Below are positions 63,380 through 64,000 of a stretch of DNA of 64,000 nucleotides, one piece after another; position 1 is the stretch's first letter; every line of letters begins with the position of its first letter. Below the pieces are notes generated by a model. It saw only the letters and a list, made by a program, of their open reading frames with translations. It searched no databases and was not told the origin of the DNA. The translations under genes and the position numbers were made by a program. This DNA is from Lethocerus indicus (lineage: Eukaryota > Arthropoda > Insecta > Hemiptera > Belostomatidae), in contig JACDQD010000010.1 in assembly GCA_019843655.1 (NCBI GenBank), positions 2,959,637 through 3,023,636 on the forward strand. The letters run 5' to 3'.

Positions 63380-64000
63380 TCTCCAAATATATCACCCCCT
63401 TGATACACCGGCTAACTGCCGGCCTCGTCTAAGAGGTCTCCCACTTAAGAGAACTCCCGCAATAACAGGGACATTTTCGACTTGGACCGTTCGGAGTTTC
63501 CGAAAATTAATTGGCTAAAAATATATAAAAAGAATGGCACTTTTCGAAAATGAACACCTTAAAAAACAAAATTGAAATATTTCTTACCTATAAATTATTT
63601 AAGGACTGACTATGGAACGAAAATGACGGTCTCGTTTGCGAGAAATTTAAGAACGGGCAGTATTGACCTTTACGCGAAGTGCATTACCACGAAAAGAGGA
63701 TAAATTCAAGATCGAACCGGATAAGTGGAGTTCGAACGATTCCGACCCGGCGTTAGAAAGTGCGCGGGGTTAGGCCGTTGAAACAAACTGTATTCGGTTT
63801 ACGGTAATTTTCCGAAGAACGGGGCACTGAATAGCTCACGGAGCTCGTAAACCGGGCGAAATCATAGTGTCATCTCGCCTGTACAGGATTGGCAGTAAAC
63901 GCACACGCCCCCATTCGAGGAGAAACAACGTAAAACGTATCGTTCGACTAAGGCTCTAACCCTTGACAGAGGGGGCAATATTGCAGCTCCTCGTATAAAC

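Larger units (their letters stand above)
60160..64000. other. Non-coding stretch, no gene seen
   Basis: Contains a C-rich quadruplex motif at 61478-61499 and the CRE-cored palindrome at 63362-63379. Frames of 101 codons (60211-60516, minus), 90 codons (62106-62378, minus) and 80-85 codons near 63.1-63.5 kb are unrecognised. GC-rich blocks near 60.2-60.7 kb and 63.1-63.4 kb account for the longer frames. Confidence 0.5.

Noticed and set aside
1..64000. CRISPR array, rRNA genes, telomeric TTAGG arrays, prokaryotic operons or viral gene blocks
   Set aside because: No regularly spaced repeats, no rRNA-like conserved blocks, no tandem telomere units, and no closely packed coding frames were seen on either strand.

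Overview
The window looks like non-coding nuclear DNA from an invertebrate, most likely an insect. I recognise no protein-coding gene, rRNA, complete tRNA, intact transposon or CRISPR array on either strand. The longest open frame is 199 codons. Frames above about 100 codons have no family motif I know, and several begin at TTG or GTG and contain no usable ATG. Operon-like packing and Shine-Dalgarno-led start codons are absent, which argues against a bacterial, phage or organelle source. CpG is not depleted: blocks around 7.1-8.4 kb, 9.4-9.8 kb, 18.4-18.7 kb, 36.2-36.6 kb and 41.6-41.9 kb are CpG-dense. They alternate with AT-rich blocks rich in TAATTA-type words. That mosaic, with AT microsatellites and long G/C homopolymers, resembles intergenic or intronic DNA of Hymenoptera or another lightly methylated arthropod. 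The taxon is inference and remains uncertain.

Layout. 1-6 kb: AT-rich, with a ratchet-like splice motif (minus strand, about 119), paired CRE-like octamers (1177-1199) and a diverged repeat pair (2190-2280 and 3759-3871). 6-10 kb: CpG-rich, purine/pyrimidine-skewed blocks and a G14 run. 10-13.2 kb: a second diverged repeat pair (10400-10568 and 11241-11407), a GC-rich imperfect foldback (11525-11642) and an AT cruciform (13151-13197). 13-30 kb: mostly featureless, apart from a strong hairpin with an overlapping direct repeat (17490-17534), a G21 run (19209-19229), a (TA)22 array (21295-21338) and a short AT tandem array (27313-27366). 30-47 kb: the longest open frame (29945-30544, minus), a C-rich quadruplex motif (34313-34329), a (TA)21 array (35685-35726) and a second ratchet-like motif (minus, about 38189). 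47-64 kb: an M-less open frame (48590-49156), a local duplication (51101-51291), two similar plus-strand acceptor/donor junctions (52543 and 57015), a Pol III B-box match (60149-60159) and an 18-bp palindrome with a CRE core (63362-63379).

No set of genes acts together here. The most useful hypothesis is that the window lies inside one or more very long introns, or in an intergenic desert. Two minus-strand motifs fit the consensus of recursive splicing (ratchet) points and share 17 identical bases 38 kb apart. Two plus-strand motifs of the same architecture resemble each other. All are unproven and could be chance or repeat-derived. Several low-identity local duplications suggest old, decayed repeats.
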